Positions 62,266 to 64,000 of a DNA stretch of 64,000 nucleotides are shown in pieces; position 1 is the first letter of the stretch; every line of letters starts with the position of its first letter. A program made the translations under genes and the position numbers. Source of the stretch: Clostridium oryzae (GTDB lineage: Bacteria > Bacillota > Clostridia > Clostridiales > Clostridiaceae); NCBI RefSeq assembly GCF_002029235.1, contig NZ_MZGV01000013.1:40357-104356 (forward strand). Direction: 5' to 3'. The notes under the pieces were generated by a model. That model saw only the letters and a list, made by a program, of their open reading frames with translations. It was not told the origin of the DNA and ran no database searches.

Positions 62266-63300
62266 ATGAATTATACTTTAATTTTTGGAAGCTTTTTTTT
62301 AATACTATTCATTTTATCGGAAATACAGAATCCTAGCAGAATTATTAATGGCTTTTTATTTTTTATGAGTTTTTCAATCTATTATTTAGCAATTGTATTT
62401 ATGTTGCCGCGGAGTGTATCGGGATGGATTCTTTTAGTAACCATGCTGTTGATTTTTCTTGCCTTTGTAGCTTTTATAGTTTATATGATTCACAATGGAA
62501 TGGTAATGATGCGGCGTGAAAAAAGGCGATTATCAAATATGCTCTCCTTACTTATGGGTGCAGGGATAATTGGAATGATTGTACTAATTATTGTTTGTGC
62601 TGTGATATCCACGGTGTATCCTCAAGTCAGTTTTATTATAACTGGTTTAACCACATGTTTTATGATAACTATGTTTGTACTGTTTCTTATGTTTAACTTT
62701 TTGATTTCAGCTGTGGTATACAGGTATCTGCCAACAAGGTATAACAAAGATTTTATAATTATTCTCGGTGCAGGACTCTTAAGAGGAGATCAAGTCTCTC
62801 CGCTTTTAGCCAGCAGATTGGACAAGGGGCTTGATTTTTACAATAGACAGGTGAAAAAGAAAGGAAAACGTGCTAAGATAATAGTTTCTGGAGGACAAGG
62901 AAAGGGTGAAGAGATTTCTGAAGCAGAGGCAATGGCAGACTATCTAATTTCAAAAGGATGTCCCAAAGAAGATATACTTATGGAGAACAAATCAAGAAAT
63001 ACTTTTGAAAATCTCTTGTTTTCTAAAGCTATTATGGAGCAATATGGGGGAAAGAAGAATAGTATTTTTGTTACTAACAATTATCATGTCTTTAGGGCAA
63101 GTATTCTTGCTAGAAAGGTCAAAATTAAGAGGACAAAAGGCATTGGGTCAAAGACAGCCTTTTATTATGTTCCCAGTGCTTTTATAAGGGAGTTTATAGG
63201 AGTAATTGCTATAAGAAAATGGCGGTATATTTCAATAGTTGCGATAATAGCTGGAATATATATTTTTTCGCTGGTTATGTTTTATTTATCACGAAGGTAG
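62266..63300 (+). CDS. YdcF/DUF218 family membrane protein
   Basis: About 344 residues from ATG 62266 (GGGATGGG upstream); a TTG at 62215 gives a longer, less likely start. Four or five membrane spans (residues 1-160) precede a DUF218 domain: DFIIILGAGLLRGDQVSPLLASRLDKGLDFY, ISEAEAMADYLISKGCPKEDILMENKSRNTFENL and FVTNNYHVFRA. A last span ends the protein. DUF218 proteins such as SanA and YdcF are linked to envelope integrity. No evident connection to CRISPR; it separates arrays 2 and 4. Confidence 0.9.
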   Translation: MNYTLIFGSFFLILFILSEIQNPSRIINGFLFFMSFSIYYLAIVFMLPRSVSGWILLVTMLLIFLAFVAFIVYMIHNGMVMMRREKRRLSNMLSLLMGAGIIGMIVLIIVCAVISTVYPQVSFIITGLTTCFMITMFVLFLMFNFLISAVVYRYLPTRYNKDFIIILGAGLLRGDQVSPLLASRLDKGLDFYNRQVKKKGKRAKIIVSGGQGKGEEISEAEAMADYLISKGCPKEDILMENKSRNTFENLLFSKAIMEQYGGKKNSIFVTNNYHVFRASILARKVKIKRTKGIGSKTAFYYVPSAFIREFIGVIAIRKWRYISIVAIIAGIYIFSLVMFYLSRR

Positions 63301-63421
63301 TAAAGGTTACGGTAAAATGACCATGTTGGAGATAAAATGGAAGCAGAAACTTTGAATGAAAAAACAAGCTTGAGCGTTGAATTTATAAGAGGGTTGAAAA
63401 GCGAATAAGGACATTATAATC

Positions 63422-63563
63422 TTTCGTCGACCTCCAGTAGTGCAAAGACACCGGGAGGTCAACGAAATTTATAATGAGCCAGCTAGAGGACTTGCAGGTT
63501 TTGTTAACACAAGGGTAACAAATTGACAAAATAGCAAGCCCTGATATAATGGGAGTTGGAAGG
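63422..63563 (+). promoter_or_regulatory. CRISPR leader module 4
   Basis: The hairpin TTTCGTCGACCTCC...GGAGGTCAACGAAA (63422-63467, one mismatch relative to module 1) is followed by TTGTTA-9-TAACAA, TTGACA (63523) and TATAAT (63545) at 16-nt spacing. The promoter is intact. The preceding 63301-63421 holds only a 23-codon frame. Confidence 0.85.
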
Positions 63564-64000
63564 GTTTATAGAATACCTATAAGGAATTGAAACATCTTGT
63601 TGAGTAAGTTTCCTGCTGTGTCTCCATCCGTTTATAGAATACCTATAAGGAATTGAAACCTTCCTTTCTTTATCTTATGTACTTATTATAACATGTTTAT
63701 AGAATACCTATAAGGAATTGAAACAAGAAACTGGTACTAAGGATATATACATTGAATTGGGTTTATAGAATACCTATAAGGAATTGAAACATTCATCTCT
63801 GCTTAATTTTTTAACTTCTGTTATGGTTTATAGAATACCTATAAGGAATTGAAACTCAAACTCATTATCCTTACTTATCTCATACATTTTAAGTTTATAG
63901 AATACCTATAAGGAATTGAAACATGCATTTGAAAAATACCGTAGTTGATAATAAAATTGGTTTATAGAATACCTATAAGGAATTGAAACCTATATATTGC
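63564..64000 (+). CRISPR. CRISPR array 4, at least seven repeats (runs off window)
   Basis: Seven full repeats identical to the array 1 consensus begin at 63564, 63630, 63695, 63761, 63826, 63893 and 63960, with 35-37-nt spacers. The array is cut by the window edge. The leader is on the left, so transcription is on the plus strand, as for the other arrays. Confidence 0.99.

Noticed and set aside
63337..63408. 23-codon frame MEAETLNEKTSLS... before leader 4
   Set aside because: Too short to judge, no clear ribosome site or homologue. Possibly the stub of a gene cut by the leader unit, but unsupported.

Overview
The window is low-GC DNA from an anaerobic, spore-forming-type Firmicute, most probably a Clostridium sensu lato. 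The evidence is the AT-rich codon use, T-box leaders on thrS and tyrS, rubrerythrin, an ApbE/FMN-binding 4Fe-4S pair, TTG/GTG starts behind strong Shine-Dalgarno sites, and clostridial-type CRISPR repeats ending in ATTGAAAC. I do not assign a species.

Layout. (1) 1-6.8 kb: end of an L-rhamnose operon (rhaB fragment, rhaA, rhaD, fucO, aldo/keto reductase). It is followed by an oxidoreductase remnant, an AraC regulator that has lost its second helix-turn-helix, and a CE7 acetyl-esterase. (2) 7.1-18.8 kb: a catabolic island for fructosamines (Amadori compounds), resembling the fra/frl pathways. It holds a GntR regulator, two almost identical SIS deglycase genes, two PfkB kinases, two TIM-barrel epimerases, a Dcu-type permease, an amidohydrolase, a YjbQ protein, a cupin-like protein and a HAD phosphatase. 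CGN arginine codons are commoner here than in the flanks. A 1.3-kb gap inside it carries a long structured element. (3) 18.9-34 kb: housekeeping and cell-envelope genes (chemoreceptor, YitT, deacetylase, AEC carrier, thrS, amidase, rubrerythrin, LTA synthase-like protein, PhzF, FMN/4Fe-4S protein and ApbE). (4) 34-39.4 kb: a mannoside utilisation locus (GntR-LacI regulator, GH125, GH38). (5) 39.4-48.5 kb: a two-component system, HD hydrolase, TetR operon, DUF2812/PadR remnants, tyrS, an HxlR/flavin-type pair and a secreted protein. (6) 48.5-64 kb: a CRISPR territory.

The CRISPR territory holds a 45-repeat array and an ISNCY-like IS carrying a broken transposase. These are followed by a decayed two-repeat array, a complete type III-B Cmr operon with an embedded CARF-PD-(D/E)XK (Card1/Can2-like) effector, and a three-repeat array with a variant repeat. 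After a YdcF gene comes a fourth array that runs off the window. All arrays and cas genes point the same way. Four copies of one leader module precede the four arrays. No cas1, cas2 or cas6 is present, so crRNA processing and spacer acquisition must be supplied from elsewhere. Cas10 lacks an HD nuclease domain but keeps GGDD, so immunity probably depends on cyclic oligoadenylate signalling to the effector plus Cmr4 RNA cleavage.

The most notable non-coding signals are: two copies (about 10.1 kb and 33.7 kb) of a ~180-nt imperfect palindrome whose arms covary while its core is invariant; a recurring post-terminator motif with a DnaA-box-like end; a shared operator ahead of both halves of the fructosamine island; and the modular CRISPR leader with its hairpin and TTGTTA/TAACAA site. 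All functional assignments rest on reading the sequence; no searches were run.
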